IMG/VR virus record: IMGVR_UViG_3300046820_002568
Span: 1-64,000 of that record
Source of the DNA: a virus
Length of the DNA: 64,000 nucleotides
Strand: one strand, 5' to 3'
Part shown: positions 37,835 through 48,765 of the stretch, in pieces
Layout: each line of letters begins with the position of its first letter
Position numbering within the stretch: position 1 is the stretch's first letter
Notes under the pieces: generated by a model
Told to the model about the DNA's origin: nothing
What the model saw: only the letters and a program-made list of their open reading frames with translations
Database searches by the model: none
Position numbers and translations under genes: made by a program

Positions 37835-40800
37835 GTGAGCGCAATAGTTTGGTATAAATTTTCAGGTTGTTGTAATGGAGAAATATTCCAAACACAAGCA
37901 ACTACCCCACCCGCAGGATTTTCAATTAATGGGGTATATTATCTACAAACAGATACATACATAGGCTGCGCATCATTATTATCAACAGGATTCACAACAA
38001 GTGTTAATGTTTATAATTTAGTTAATTATGATTCAACAGATTATGGTGACTCATCTACTTGCCAAGCATATTATCCTTGTATAGATTACCCAACAATAAC
38101 CCCTACTGATACTCCAGCACCAACACCTACACAAACCGCCACAGTAACTAGAACCACAACACCGGCAATAACTCCCGGTCCAAGTAATTCTCAAAGTGCG
38201 ACCGCAACCCCAACAAAAACTCCAACAAGAACTCCTCAATCAACAGTTACCCCAACTCCAACAAGAACTCCATCAAATTGTCCAGATGTTGGGTTGGATA
38301 TTACCTTAATTTCTGGTAATACTTATGTTAGACTAACAAACCTAACAAACGAATTAATTTATATTTTCGATGCCGATAATTTACCTTATTTATATTTTTT
38401 AATACCTTCAGGTACTACAGATATTATATTATCTCGATTCACAACTGGTGTTATCGGTACCAGTCTTTCAAGTACACTATCTAATTGTATAATTTGTAGA
38501 AGTGCCTATACATCGGAAATTTGCGATTGCTCAGAAATAGTAAATGCCAGCCCTGTACCTACATTAACACCAACAAAAACTCCAACACCTACAAATACAC
38601 CAACTAATACTATAACCCCAACAAATTCAATTACGCCAACTATAACCCCAACAAATTCAATTACGCCAACAAAAACAGTTACACCATCTATAACACCAAC
38701 AAAAACAGTTACACCATCTATAACACCAACAAACACCCCAACAACAACCCCACCATTAACACCATTACCAGCAATTTCACCATCTAACAGTTCAACAAAC
38801 ACCCCAACACCAACAAACACCCAAACACCTAGTTCAACTTATTATCAATATTGCCCAACTAGTAGTTTTTGTATTTTTACAAATAATTCAAACTATTCGC
38901 AATACGACGGAACATACTATAACTATACTTCAACAACCTACAACGATAAGGCTGTTTTTTATTGTGCCAGTTGTTCGTCTCCTTCATTTATTTATTATAA
39001 TTCAGGAGACACTAAATGGATATTATCTGATACAATAGGAGGTGGGGCAATTATATTTGGTCCATCAAATAGTTCTAGTTTATGTCCTGATTTTAACTCA
39101 GGATTCTTTAACACTATTTGTCCAACGCCAACTCCAAGTTATAGTGCAGTTTGTCAAACCTTTGATTTTTCAGCAGATTTTAGTTGTTTTATTACAGGTA
39201 CAACTTCAACTCCAACAATCACGCCAACTTCAACTACAACCCCAACACCTAGTATTACTAATGACCAATGTCCATCTAAATTTATTGTAGTATATGGGAC
39301 AACTTTTAACTACAACCCAATAACTCCAACACCATCAATAACCCCTCCAATAACTTATCAAAATTGTATTATCGATGCTAGTACAACATATGATATATTC
39401 CAAGCAAGTTTTGTTAGTAGTTTTAGTAGAATTCTAAGAAATTGTGCGAGTTCTGTTGAATATGTTGTAAATTATCCGATACCTTTTAATACTGGGGCAA
39501 CATTTAACGCAATTATAAATGGATTAGGTGTATGTGTGACTTATATAGGTGACACATTTAGTCCAGGTATTGACTATTTATCATCTCTTCAAAGTGGAAA
39601 CTTATTTAATTGTAGTTTTTGTTCTCCATTAGTTACACCTAGCGCGAGTTTAACTCCATCTATAACTCCAACTATAACTCCTACAATTTCTCTAACACCT
39701 AGTTTAACATCTTGTTTAAATGTTGGTGTCGACTATTCGTTTTTAACAAGTACCGGATTTGATTCTGTGACATATATGCACAGAATTAAAAAACTTTCAG
39801 GTGGAACATATTTAGTTGCTGGAGATTTTACTTCATACAATTCTTTCCCAGCAAAAGGTTTAGTAAAAATATCTTCATCAGGATTCCCAGTTACAAGTTT
39901 CAATACTTCTAATGGATTTTCTTCATCACCATTACAAACATTTTCACCTTCAGATTTTATAGAACAACCAGATGGTAGAATAGTTTGTTGTGGATATTTC
40001 ACAGAATATAGTGGAGTACCACTAAATTATATTTGTAGATTAAATTCTGACGCAACTATTGACTCTACATTTAGTGCTGGTACAGGATTCAGTGGTTTTG
40101 CTTATACTTTAGGTATTCAATCCGATGGTAAAATAATAGTCGGAGGAGGATTTACTTCATATAATGGTATTAACTGTAACAACATTTGTAGACTTAATAC
40201 TGATGGTACATTTGACTATACTTTTAACTCAGGTGGTACAGGTTTTAATAATTTCGTTAGAGGAGTACACATACTTGAAGATGATTCAATTATTGTTGCG
40301 GGTGGTTTTACAGCCTACAATGAAACCACTTGGTATAGATTAATTAAATTAGATTCAGAAGGTAATATAGATATTACTTTTGGTCAACCTTTAGGTTACA
40401 ACGGTAACATAATGGAATTGTTAGTTTCAAGTATCGGAGAGATTTATGTTTCAGGATACTTTACAGAATATAATGGTACCGCAATTCCTTCATACATATC
40501 AAAATTAGATACTTTTGGGGGAATAGATGTTACATTTTTCTCGAACATTGGCTCAGGATTATCAATTGCTTATAGTAATTCAATAGTTGAGGATGTTAAT
40601 GGGGATATTTTATTATTCCCAACTTTAGGTTCTACTTTTAATGGTGTTAACTATAATGGTATTTTGAAAATATCTTCAAGTGGAATTGTTAATGGTCAAA
40701 TTAATGCATATCCTGGTTTTAATGGGAATGTGTCGGATGCTATAATTACAAATGAAAATAAAATAATTTGTATTGGTAATTTTACATCATATAATACTCA

Positions 40801-43800
40801 ATCAAGAAATGGAATTACTGGATTATATCCATGTCAGTCAAATGTTACAACATCGACTCCAACACCATCTCCAACTCAATTGTGCCCATTCGTAACTAAT
40901 ACAATACAATTATCAGGACAACCAAGCTCAATTGTTTTTGACACATTAAATGAATTTATTTATGTTGCATATGATAGTGGAAATTATGTATCAGTTTTAA
41001 ATAAAAATTTTGTAAGTTTATTTAATATAACCACAACTAGTTTTGTAGAGTCAATGTCTTTTGATTCTAATAACAACAAAATTTATATACCAGAATTTTA
41101 CACTGGTATTGTAAATATTTTTAATACATCTACTTTGTCTTTAGAGGCCCCAATTACGACTTATGTAGGGGGTTATCCTACATCGTCAGTGCATGATTCT
41201 AATAATTCATTAGTATGTGTAGTATATTCTGATAATAGTACAATATCATTTATTAATACTTTTTCTCAAACTGTAATTGATACTTTAGTTATACCAAATA
41301 CCAATAGAGGAAAAATTACATTAGACCCAAATAACAATGAGTTATACATAACTAATAGAGGTGGGTCAGCATATACTAATGTGTATGTTGTAAATACTGT
41401 AAATAAAACTTTAGATTATACAATATCTGCAGGTACCGGGAATAATTTAGATATACTATATAATAGTAATAATTCATATGTTTATGTTTTAGATGGTGAC
41501 TCAGGTAAAATCTGGTATATTGATACCTCAACTAAAACAGTACTAGGTTCGGTAAATTTATCATATTCAGGTTCTTTATTCTCTATGATATATGATGTAA
41601 ACAAAAATTACATTTATATCTCATCAAATGATGGTAAAGATATGATTTCTGTTGATTGCTCAACTAATACTCAAGTGGGTACTTTATATAATGCGGCTGA
41701 AGGCGGATATGTTAGTGCTGGAATGGCATATAAACAATCGAATGGTGAAATTTTTTATGGGTCAACATTAAATTCGAACATTAATGTTATGTGTACTAAT
41801 TTTACACCAATACCATCCTCAACTCCAACATCCACACCAACACCAACTCTGACTCAAACACCTTCAATTACACCTTCATCGTCTACACAAATATTATCTT
41901 GTCCATATTTAATCACTTCATTTATTGAATCTCAAAATATTAGGACAATAACCTCTGACTTATATAATAATTATATTTGGATAATCGATAATCAAGGTAA
42001 TCAGATATATTATAACAATTCTTATAACTTGGTTGGTTATGGTTCATTCTCTATTTCAACGGGTGTTACTTCATCCGTTTTTGATAGTCTAAACAATAAG
42101 GTATTTATTGGTGGATATAACAAGATAACAAGTTTCAATGTAACATCTTACCCATTTGGTGTTGGTTCAATAATTAGTTTACCCTCATCTAATATAGTAG
42201 ATTTAGCAGTAAACCAAAACTACTTAGTTGCTGTTGATGATTTATTATCAGGGGTAACAATATTTGACGCATATAGTGAAACACAGATAGGAAGTATAGT
42301 TTTAAATAACATAACTTCTGATAGTAAAGTAGTTTTCGACACTAATTTAAATTCGGCATACATTTGTAATTCAAGTACGGCGGAAATTTTTGTAGTTGCT
42401 CCAAATACTTACACCTTAACCAATACTATTATAATTGGTACATCATTTAATTTAGATTTAGTTTATGTTCCGATATTGGGTTACATTTATGTATTAGAAC
42501 AAAATTACGGATTATGGTATTTTGATTGTTCATCTTTATTAGTATTAGGTAGTATACCTTTGACTTTTACATCATCATTAGATTCTATATCTTACGACCC
42601 TAATAATTATTTGATTTATGTTTCAAGTAATGGTGGCTCTGACTTAATAGTAGTTGATGTTGTTACTAATTCTCAATTAACAACTAAATCTAACATAGGT
42701 TCTTTTACTGGTGGTACAGTAATAAATCATTTTGATACAATTAATAATTCAATATACATTTCAGAATGGAGTAGTTCGACTATTTCAGTTTTATGTACTG
42801 ACACTACAATAATATACCCAACCGTAACTCCGACAACAACTCCAACAACAACTCCAACAACAACTCCAACATCTAGTCAAACTCCAACACCTACTGTTAG
42901 TCAAACTCCAACTATAACACCAACAAAAACAACCACTCCAACTATAACGCCAACAACTTCAATTACTCCAACTATAACCCCCAGTCCAATATGTCCTTTT
43001 GAAGTTGGTTCAATTAATTTATCAGTATTTTCAGGGTTATGTGCAACCACAGGAGCATTAACAGTTTTTGCCGACCAATCAAGTTATGTATACATAACAT
43101 CATTAGATTGTGGTTTGTTTGTTTATAATTCAGGTCAAACACTTGTTTATTCGGCACAATCAGCAAATTATCAAGGAATTAATTCAATATCATATAATTC
43201 ATTAAGTGCTAATACATATTTAGTTAATCAGAGTCAGTCAATAATTGAGGTTTTAGATGTATCATCGTTTAGTTCAGTTACAACTATTTCAACTTCAATA
43301 ACTAATCCTTTTAAATCTTCTTTTGATTCATATAATAATATATTGGTAGTTATTGATGGTATAAATAATGAGATTGAATTCATAGATGATATTTCATACT
43401 CATCTTTAGGGACATCATCCGCTTCTACTTACTATCAAGGTGCTATTGCTTACGATTCTGTAAATTATTTACATTATGTTGTTGGTAGAACAAATGATAC
43501 AATTTCAATTATTAATTCTAATTTACAAGCTGAAGAATATACAATTACAAGTGTTGGTGAAACGGGTCGAAATGTTGACATTTTATACAACCCTGTTAAT
43601 TCAAAAATGTATGTTTTAACTAATGGTAGAAGTGTGAGTGTAATAGATACTACATCTCAATCCGTTAGTACTGTAATATCAATTAGTAGTTACAATGGTG
43701 TTAATCTTTCTATGACATATGATTCAATTCAAGACTACATTTATGTTTCTAATAGAAGTTCTACGGGTAGCTATGGATTCATAACAATAGATTGTTTAAC

Positions 43801-45877
43801 TAATAGTGTAATAGGATTTGACGAAGGATTTTATAATGGTTCAGTTAATTCAATAATAGAATTCGATTCAATTTCAAATAAGATATACTATTTGTATAAT
43901 GGTGTAAGTTCTATAGATATTATTTGTCCTTTCTTTATACCACCTAGTCCGACTCCAACTCCAACAAATACACCAACACCTTCAGTAACTGCAACAATTA
44001 CCCCAACAATGAGTCAAACACCTACTAACACACCAACACCTTCAGTTACCCCATCGATTACTGCAAGTATAACTCCAACTATGACAATGACTCCAAGTCC
44101 ATCTCCTTACGCAGTTTCAGCATTTGTAAGTGTTTGGTCAGGTTCGTCAATAACACTTCCATATATCGCATCTGGAACATATAGTGGAACAATTGATTGG
44201 GGTGATGGTTCAACTTCGGCTAACACATATGCTAATAGAACTAAGACCTACTCAACTAGCGGAATATATACTGTAATAATTAATGGAACCGTTACAGGAT
44301 TCAATTTTGGTACTGTTACAACAAGTAGATTAAATATAAGAGAGATTAAACAATGGGGTAATGTAAGAGGCGCTTCGACAAGTAATTCTACTATGTTCTT
44401 TAATTGTACTAACCTTGTTTTGACTGGGGTTACTGATACTATAAATCTATCAGGTATTACAATGCTCACCTCAATGTTTAGACAATGTTCTTCAATTACT
44501 ACCATAAATAACATTAACAGTTGGAATACTTCAGGTGTTACAAATATGGCATCAATGTTTTACTTGGCAACAGGATTCAATGATAATATTAGCAATTGGG
44601 ATGTTTCAAATGTGACTAATTTTGGAGATACTTTTAGACAGGCAACATCTTTCAATCAACCAATTGGTTCTTGGGATACTTCATCAGCAACCTCATTATT
44701 GAGGACTTTTTATAACGCAACATCATTTAATCAATCTCTTAGTGGATGGAATACTTCAAATGTTACAAATTTACAACAAGCTTTCGCCGGTGCAACTAGT
44801 TTCAATCAACCTATAGGAAATTGGGACACTTCGAGTGTAACCAATATGGATAGTACTTTCTATGTCGCATCCTCATTCAATCAACCATTGAGTGGATGGA
44901 ATACTTCAAATGTTACAGATATTTCTTTCATGTTCTCTCAAAGTAATTTCAATCAAAATATCAACAACTGGGATGTATCAAATGTTACTAATTTCCAATC
45001 GACTTTTAGCTCTAGTCCGTTTAATCAACCTTTAAGTGGGTGGAACACATCTGCAGCAACAAGCTTATATGCAATGTTCTCCGGAACAATTAATTTCAAC
45101 CAACCTATTGGAAACTGGGATACTTCAAATGTTACAAATATGGGTTGGGTGTTCCACACACTAGCATCTAACCACACATTTAATCAGCCTCTTAGCGGAT
45201 GGAACACTTCAAAGGTAACATCATTATATAGAACATTTAAGGGTGTATCAGGATTCAATCAAAATATTGGAAATTGGGATACTTCAAAAGTGACTAATTT
45301 CCAAGAAACATTTACTAATACATCATTTAATAATGGTGGTAGTTCATCTATAAGTGGATGGACAACTTCCGCAGCCACTACAATGTATGGAATGTTCTTA
45401 AATTCAGATTTCAATCAACCTATTGGAAACTGGAATGTTTCAAATGTTACAAATATGAATGGTGTGTTCCAACAAACTCCATTTAATCAATCAATTAGTG
45501 GGTGGGATGTATCTAATGTTACAAACATGGATGCAATATTTGCACTTTCATCGTTCAACCAAAACATTAACAATTGGGATGTTTCAAATGTTACATCTAT
45601 GAATAGTATGTTTGAGGACGCTAACTCATTCAACCAACCGTTAAGTGGATGGAATGTATCTAATGTTACCGATATGACTCAAATGTTGGAAAATACATCA
45701 GTTAGTACAATTAATTATGACAACTTATTAATATCTTGGTCAGGTTTAACATTAACATCAGGCGTTACTTTTGGTGTTAATGGTTTAACATACACCTTGT
45801 CAGGTCAAGGAGGAGCAGCAAGAAGTTACATACAATCGGCATATACTTGGACATTTGTAGGAGATACTGGTATTTAA
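37835..45877 (+). CDS. Giant modular fibre/adhesin, 2680 residues
   Basis: Start is GTG (37835), one base after the preceding stop. Modules by approximate residue: CCNG-type N-terminal domain (1-90); Pro/Thr linkers of TPTxTPT type (90-150, 245-340, 445-465, 610-625); a delta-60-like repeat propeller (632-1000, with units such as ICRLNSDATIDSTFSAG and SDGKIIVGGGFTSYNG); three YVTN-like propellers separated by Pro/Thr linkers (1020-1320, 1355-1655, 1720-2030, with SGKIWYIDTSTKTVLGS); a PKD-like domain with TIDWGDGST (about 2095-2155); and BspA/DUF285 repeats (2228-2620, FNQPIGNWDTSNVTNM). No enzyme motif. It is probably a host-recognition fibre. It stands alone on the plus strand opposite the other fibre genes. 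Confidence 0.85.
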   Translation: MSAIVWYKFSGCCNGEIFQTQATTPPAGFSINGVYYLQTDTYIGCASLLSTGFTTSVNVYNLVNYDSTDYGDSSTCQAYYPCIDYPTITPTDTPAPTPTQTATVTRTTTPAITPGPSNSQSATATPTKTPTRTPQSTVTPTPTRTPSNCPDVGLDITLISGNTYVRLTNLTNELIYIFDADNLPYLYFLIPSGTTDIILSRFTTGVIGTSLSSTLSNCIICRSAYTSEICDCSEIVNASPVPTLTPTKTPTPTNTPTNTITPTNSITPTITPTNSITPTKTVTPSITPTKTVTPSITPTNTPTTTPPLTPLPAISPSNSSTNTPTPTNTQTPSSTYYQYCPTSSFCIFTNNSNYSQYDGTYYNYTSTTYNDKAVFYCASCSSPSFIYYNSGDTKWILSDTIGGGAIIFGPSNSSSLCPDFNSGFFNTICPTPTPSYSAVCQTFDFSADFSCFITGTTSTPTITPTSTTTPTPSITNDQCPSKFIVVYGTTFNYNPITPTPSITPPITYQNCIIDASTTYDIFQASFVSSFSRILRNCASSVEYVVNYPIPFNTGATFNAIINGLGVCVTYIGDTFSPGIDYLSSLQSGNLFNCSFCSPLVTPSASLTPSITPTITPTISLTPSLTSCLNVGVDYSFLTSTGFDSVTYMHRIKKLSGGTYLVAGDFTSYNSFPAKGLVKISSSGFPVTSFNTSNGFSSSPLQTFSPSDFIEQPDGRIVCCGYFTEYSGVPLNYICRLNSDATIDSTFSAGTGFSGFAYTLGIQSDGKIIVGGGFTSYNGINCNNICRLNTDGTFDYTFNSGGTGFNNFVRGVHILEDDSIIVAGGFTAYNETTWYRLIKLDSEGNIDITFGQPLGYNGNIMELLVSSIGEIYVSGYFTEYNGTAIPSYISKLDTFGGIDVTFFSNIGSGLSIAYSNSIVEDVNGDILLFPTLGSTFNGVNYNGILKISSSGIVNGQINAYPGFNGNVSDAIITNENKIICIGNFTSYNTQSRNGITGLYPCQSNVTTSTPTPSPTQLCPFVTNTIQLSGQPSSIVFDTLNEFIYVAYDSGNYVSVLNKNFVSLFNITTTSFVESMSFDSNNNKIYIPEFYTGIVNIFNTSTLSLEAPITTYVGGYPTSSVHDSNNSLVCVVYSDNSTISFINTFSQTVIDTLVIPNTNRGKITLDPNNNELYITNRGGSAYTNVYVVNTVNKTLDYTISAGTGNNLDILYNSNNSYVYVLDGDSGKIWYIDTSTKTVLGSVNLSYSGSLFSMIYDVNKNYIYISSNDGKDMISVDCSTNTQVGTLYNAAEGGYVSAGMAYKQSNGEIFYGSTLNSNINVMCTNFTPIPSSTPTSTPTPTLTQTPSITPSSSTQILSCPYLITSFIESQNIRTITSDLYNNYIWIIDNQGNQIYYNNSYNLVGYGSFSISTGVTSSVFDSLNNKVFIGGYNKITSFNVTSYPFGVGSIISLPSSNIVDLAVNQNYLVAVDDLLSGVTIFDAYSETQIGSIVLNNITSDSKVVFDTNLNSAYICNSSTAEIFVVAPNTYTLTNTIIIGTSFNLDLVYVPILGYIYVLEQNYGLWYFDCSSLLVLGSIPLTFTSSLDSISYDPNNYLIYVSSNGGSDLIVVDVVTNSQLTTKSNIGSFTGGTVINHFDTINNSIYISEWSSSTISVLCTDTTIIYPTVTPTTTPTTTPTTTPTSSQTPTPTVSQTPTITPTKTTTPTITPTTSITPTITPSPICPFEVGSINLSVFSGLCATTGALTVFADQSSYVYITSLDCGLFVYNSGQTLVYSAQSANYQGINSISYNSLSANTYLVNQSQSIIEVLDVSSFSSVTTISTSITNPFKSSFDSYNNILVVIDGINNEIEFIDDISYSSLGTSSASTYYQGAIAYDSVNYLHYVVGRTNDTISIINSNLQAEEYTITSVGETGRNVDILYNPVNSKMYVLTNGRSVSVIDTTSQSVSTVISISSYNGVNLSMTYDSIQDYIYVSNRSSTGSYGFITIDCLTNSVIGFDEGFYNGSVNSIIEFDSISNKIYYLYNGVSSIDIICPFFIPPSPTPTPTNTPTPSVTATITPTMSQTPTNTPTPSVTPSITASITPTMTMTPSPSPYAVSAFVSVWSGSSITLPYIASGTYSGTIDWGDGSTSANTYANRTKTYSTSGIYTVIINGTVTGFNFGTVTTSRLNIREIKQWGNVRGASTSNSTMFFNCTNLVLTGVTDTINLSGITMLTSMFRQCSSITTINNINSWNTSGVTNMASMFYLATGFNDNISNWDVSNVTNFGDTFRQATSFNQPIGSWDTSSATSLLRTFYNATSFNQSLSGWNTSNVTNLQQAFAGATSFNQPIGNWDTSSVTNMDSTFYVASSFNQPLSGWNTSNVTDISFMFSQSNFNQNINNWDVSNVTNFQSTFSSSPFNQPLSGWNTSAATSLYAMFSGTINFNQPIGNWDTSNVTNMGWVFHTLASNHTFNQPLSGWNTSKVTSLYRTFKGVSGFNQNIGNWDTSKVTNFQETFTNTSFNNGGSSSISGWTTSAATTMYGMFLNSDFNQPIGNWNVSNVTNMNGVFQQTPFNQSISGWDVSNVTNMDAIFALSSFNQNINNWDVSNVTSMNSMFEDANSFNQPLSGWNVSNVTDMTQMLENTSVSTINYDNLLISWSGLTLTSGVTFGVNGLTYTLSGQGGAARSYIQSAYTWTFVGDTGI
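44520..45700 (+). repeat. Tandem BspA/DUF285 coding repeats
   Basis: About 16 units of 23-26 codons within the adhesin, with consensus SFNQPLSGWNTSNVTNM. DNA copies differ at many third positions, so the repeats are old or diversifying rather than a recent amplification. In bacterial and mycoplasma surface proteins these repeats bind extracellular partners. Confidence 0.85.
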
Positions 45878-45882
45878 TAAAA

Positions 45883-45904
45883 AACCCCGTTAAAAAACGG
45901 GGTT
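45883..45904. terminator. Bidirectional terminator between convergent genes
   Basis: AACCCCGTT-AAAA-AACGGGGTT (arms 45883-45891 and 45896-45904). On the minus strand it is followed by six T; on the plus strand the T-run is short. It separates the plus-strand adhesin (ends 45877) from the minus-strand resolvase (ends 45926). Confidence 0.8.
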
Positions 45905-45925
45905 AAAATAAAAAAACTAACTGAT

Positions 45926-46516
45926 TTATTTTGAATTTAAGTAGCTCAATACAACAGTATAAGAGTCTGACATATCAAAATTTTCCTTCTTTAAAGTATT
46001 GTTTCTAGTGTACATCCACTGAATTTGTGGTTCTCTTTTTGCAACAAGTTCCCAAACTATTTGTTTCTTATCGCAGTCTTTTGGGTAACCTCCAAACAAT
46101 ACAAATTTACCCTTTTCATTCTTTTGCACAAGCTCTGGGAAAGCTTTCTTTCTTGATTCATATGTTGACACATATTCAGGAACAATCCCAAGTACATCAT
46201 AAACTTCTTTACTAATAAGTGTGTTATATCTCAAAAGAGTTCCAATTGTATATGCGTTATTTGAATTAAGGAGAGGTTCCTCAATAATACATTTAACGAT
46301 TCCAAGACTTTTATATTCTTCAAGCTTCTTTCTAAATAAAGAAGATTTAAGTAACATCTCTTCCAACTTGTTGTCAGGAACAGGTTTTGGTCTTGGGGAT
46401 ATGTGTGTTAATTCAAGAAGGTCCCTTGAGGACATATCAAATAATGCCCATCCTATTGTTTTGGTGGACACATCTAAACCCAAAATCTTGGGCGAATTTT
46501 TAATGCTTTTTGCCAT
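45926..46516 (-). CDS. RuvC-like Holliday-junction resolvase
   Basis: 196 residues with an RNase H fold: LGLDVSTKTIGWAL (catalytic Asp15), IIEEPLL (Glu) and ENFDMSDSYTVVLS (final Asp pair). This matches phage/poxvirus RuvC-type resolvases (about 150-190 residues), which cut branched DNA before packaging, the job of endonuclease VII in T4. It lies apart from the other recombination genes, inside the fibre region. Confidence 0.85.
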   Translation of the reverse strand: MAKSIKNSPKILGLDVSTKTIGWALFDMSSRDLLELTHISPRPKPVPDNKLEEMLLKSSLFRKKLEEYKSLGIVKCIIEEPLLNSNNAYTIGTLLRYNTLISKEVYDVLGIVPEYVSTYESRKKAFPELVQKNEKGKFVLFGGYPKDCDKKQIVWELVAKREPQIQWMYTRNNTLKKENFDMSDSYTVVLSYLNSK

Positions 46517-46527
46517 AAGTTAGAAAA

Positions 46528-46549
46528 AAGTTAATAAAATAATTAACTT
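46528..46549 (-). terminator. AT-rich terminator-like hairpin
   Basis: AAGTTAAT-TATTTT-ATTAACTT on the minus strand followed by a T-run. It lies between the end of the 726-residue structural gene (46556) and the resolvase start (46516). The stem is mostly A/T, so strength is uncertain. Confidence 0.5.
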
Positions 46550-46555
46550 TGTAAA

Positions 46556-48736
46556 TTAAAAATCTAACTTCACTGCAACTTGTTGGATTCCTTCTCTTAT
46601 TTGTGGAGACTGAAATTTTGAGAGTACCATAAGATTTTTATCTGAATCGTATAAACCAATTTCTGTCATATACGCATCATAATCTGTTGTCCAAGTCGGG
46701 TTTGAAGAATTGACAAATTGATTATTTGGAAGATTAATTAAATATCTCATTTCATATATAGTTGCCTCGATGTCTGTTTGAATCTCACCATAAAAATAAA
46801 ACTCATCTCCAAAATTAAATTCATTATCGTTTTCTGACACTGGAAGAAACAGGTAATCATTTATGTTATATAAAGGAGCCGAATCATAATTATTATTACT
46901 AATAGTAAAATTAAGTGACTGCATTCCTGTTGGGTCTATAAATCCATTTCCATCAATAAAATTTGCATCTGACAATACGGATGTAAGGTCAATTAATCTC
47001 CACTCGGCAGGATTTGGTCTAGTTCCAGTCACAACTCTTTGAGCTAAAACATAAAATTCTTGAGCACTATATCCAAAAAAGTTACCTTGTGTCATACAAT
47101 CATTACCTGCAAAATCACCTCCAAATGTAACTGTTACATTCATAGAAACTGGAGTATCTCCTGACATACCTGTAATTTTTTGATAATAATTACAATGCAT
47201 TCCTTGCCATGGGCTTCCAAATATATATGTTACCCACAATTGTTCAGTGTCATTGTCTAAAACACCATCAACTCCACCACCACAACTGCCAGGAACAACA
47301 AGTCCTACTCTTGGCGCTGGAAGTGTATAGTTCCTATTTGTAGCATAACTCATAGCCGCAACTATTTCTTCGTCATCAAAAACAATAATTCTATCATCAG
47401 GAAATACTTTACCTACTCTGTTTGGTCTTCCATTAATTGGATTTGGATTCGTATCATATAAATGATAGTATCTTATACCAGGATTATTCATATCTTGGTT
47501 TCTTGTAGATTGTATATAGTGAGGTGTTAATAAATCAAATCCATCAAATCCTGGTGGGTCAATGTAAAAACTTGTTTGGTCACGACAATCAGAATTTTTA
47601 TGCCAAAAAAGTGTGGGTAATGTTATTCTGAAATTTCTTGCCTGTCCTGTCGCACCAGAATTATCAGGGTCATAAGCTTCAGTGGCGAACTTTTCACCAA
47701 AGAAATTTATTATAGTATTATTGGTATAATGTACAATAGCAATGGCCTTTTGGTCCTCAGGGGCAACAATTACTTCCTCACCAAATGAATTATAGTAAGA
47801 AGTCCCTGAAGTATCTGTTTGACCGATGGAAGATTGGTAACCATAATATTCTTTTGTTCCAATATAATTTCTTGAGCCAAATTCAGTATAAGGTAAATTT
47901 TGAGCTGCAAATCCTGCTGGGTCTTCAGTCCAAGGAATATTCATATTCCAAATTTCAACATAACCACTTTCAGGATAACAAACCGATTCAAAATTAATAA
48001 CACTATTTGCCCAATAATTTTCAGGTGTAGGTAAATCAAATCCAATCATATCACCATAATAAAAGTAATATCTAGCCTGATTTTCGTAACCTAAAGAACT
48101 CAAATCAGGGAAAGGTCTATCGACTGTTAAACTTGTACCAGCAAAACTAACTACTCGATATGTTAATATAGGGTGGAATGGGTCATACGCATCACACATA
48201 TCTGTACCATCACCAATCATATATACGGCAACATAAGTTCCGGCTTGGGGTGTGTCAGTTGCGGAGCCATCACATGGACTGCTTATTAAAGTTACACTAG
48301 AACTACTTCCATTAAATGAAGACAAATTAGATACATATTCTGAGTTATAAGTATACTGTCCTGTTTTTCTTGTAATATATTGTGTATCTCCTGTATTAAA
48401 AAATCCAGATAAAGTTGCCGTATTATAAACTTCAGCAACAGATGAGGCTTGATATGGAATTCCATAAGTAACCCCTGAGGTACCTTGTAAATAATAAGGA
48501 TATTTTACATTATTTTTTGTTGATTGTGGAATACCGACATTATTTTGAGCATTATAGGCCGGTTCAAGTACCATAGCCTCTGCTTGGTCATAATCAGTTA
48601 TTGCACTGTAATTAATTTCACTATCCCCTACTTGAAAGTAGCTAATATTAAAATTTCCTTGTGAAATTTTTCTTCTCCCTACATCAGTTAGTCTTGTTAT
48701 TACTAACCCTTGTGTGTCTTTAATAATGTATCCCAT
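46556..48736 (-). CDS. Large tail/baseplate or fibre-base protein
   Basis: 726 residues. The N-terminus VITRLTDVGRRKISQGNFNI followed by YFQVGDSEINY is like the start of tail-collar fibre proteins (DUF3751-type: lTxxGxxxixxg, then favGD). The C-terminus TEIGLYDSDKNLMVLSKFQS resembles the seIGLYDxdGxL motif of the same group, so one such domain seems to be split by a large insertion (about residues 60-670) rich in Tyr, Asn and Gly. Probably links fibres to the baseplate. It follows a TATTTATA element by 6 bases, consistent with late expression. Confidence 0.75.
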   Translation of the reverse strand: MGYIIKDTQGLVITRLTDVGRRKISQGNFNISYFQVGDSEINYSAITDYDQAEAMVLEPAYNAQNNVGIPQSTKNNVKYPYYLQGTSGVTYGIPYQASSVAEVYNTATLSGFFNTGDTQYITRKTGQYTYNSEYVSNLSSFNGSSSSVTLISSPCDGSATDTPQAGTYVAVYMIGDGTDMCDAYDPFHPILTYRVVSFAGTSLTVDRPFPDLSSLGYENQARYYFYYGDMIGFDLPTPENYWANSVINFESVCYPESGYVEIWNMNIPWTEDPAGFAAQNLPYTEFGSRNYIGTKEYYGYQSSIGQTDTSGTSYYNSFGEEVIVAPEDQKAIAIVHYTNNTIINFFGEKFATEAYDPDNSGATGQARNFRITLPTLFWHKNSDCRDQTSFYIDPPGFDGFDLLTPHYIQSTRNQDMNNPGIRYYHLYDTNPNPINGRPNRVGKVFPDDRIIVFDDEEIVAAMSYATNRNYTLPAPRVGLVVPGSCGGGVDGVLDNDTEQLWVTYIFGSPWQGMHCNYYQKITGMSGDTPVSMNVTVTFGGDFAGNDCMTQGNFFGYSAQEFYVLAQRVVTGTRPNPAEWRLIDLTSVLSDANFIDGNGFIDPTGMQSLNFTISNNNYDSAPLYNINDYLFLPVSENDNEFNFGDEFYFYGEIQTDIEATIYEMRYLINLPNNQFVNSSNPTWTTDYDAYMTEIGLYDSDKNLMVLSKFQSPQIREGIQQVAVKLDF

Positions 48737-48742
48737 GTGTTA

Positions 48743-48750
48743 TATAAATA
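48743..48750 (-). promoter_or_regulatory. TATTTATA element, candidate late promoter
   Basis: 6 bases before the ATG of the 726-residue tail protein. Confidence 0.5.
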
Positions 48751-48765
48751 CTCAATTTTTAAATA

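Noticed and set aside
38051-38820. Antisense open frames opposite the Pro/Thr linkers, and likewise opposite the glycine-rich genes (53789-56335)
   Set aside because: Low-complexity coding DNA (ACN CCN, GGN) leaves complementary frames open; the products are Gly/Val- or Pro-rich shadows without start signals.
44520-45700. Regularly spaced repeats that could look like a CRISPR array
   Set aside because: The repeats are in frame in a single long coding sequence, have diverged third positions and encode the BspA/DUF285 consensus; there is no identical repeat-spacer structure and no cas gene.
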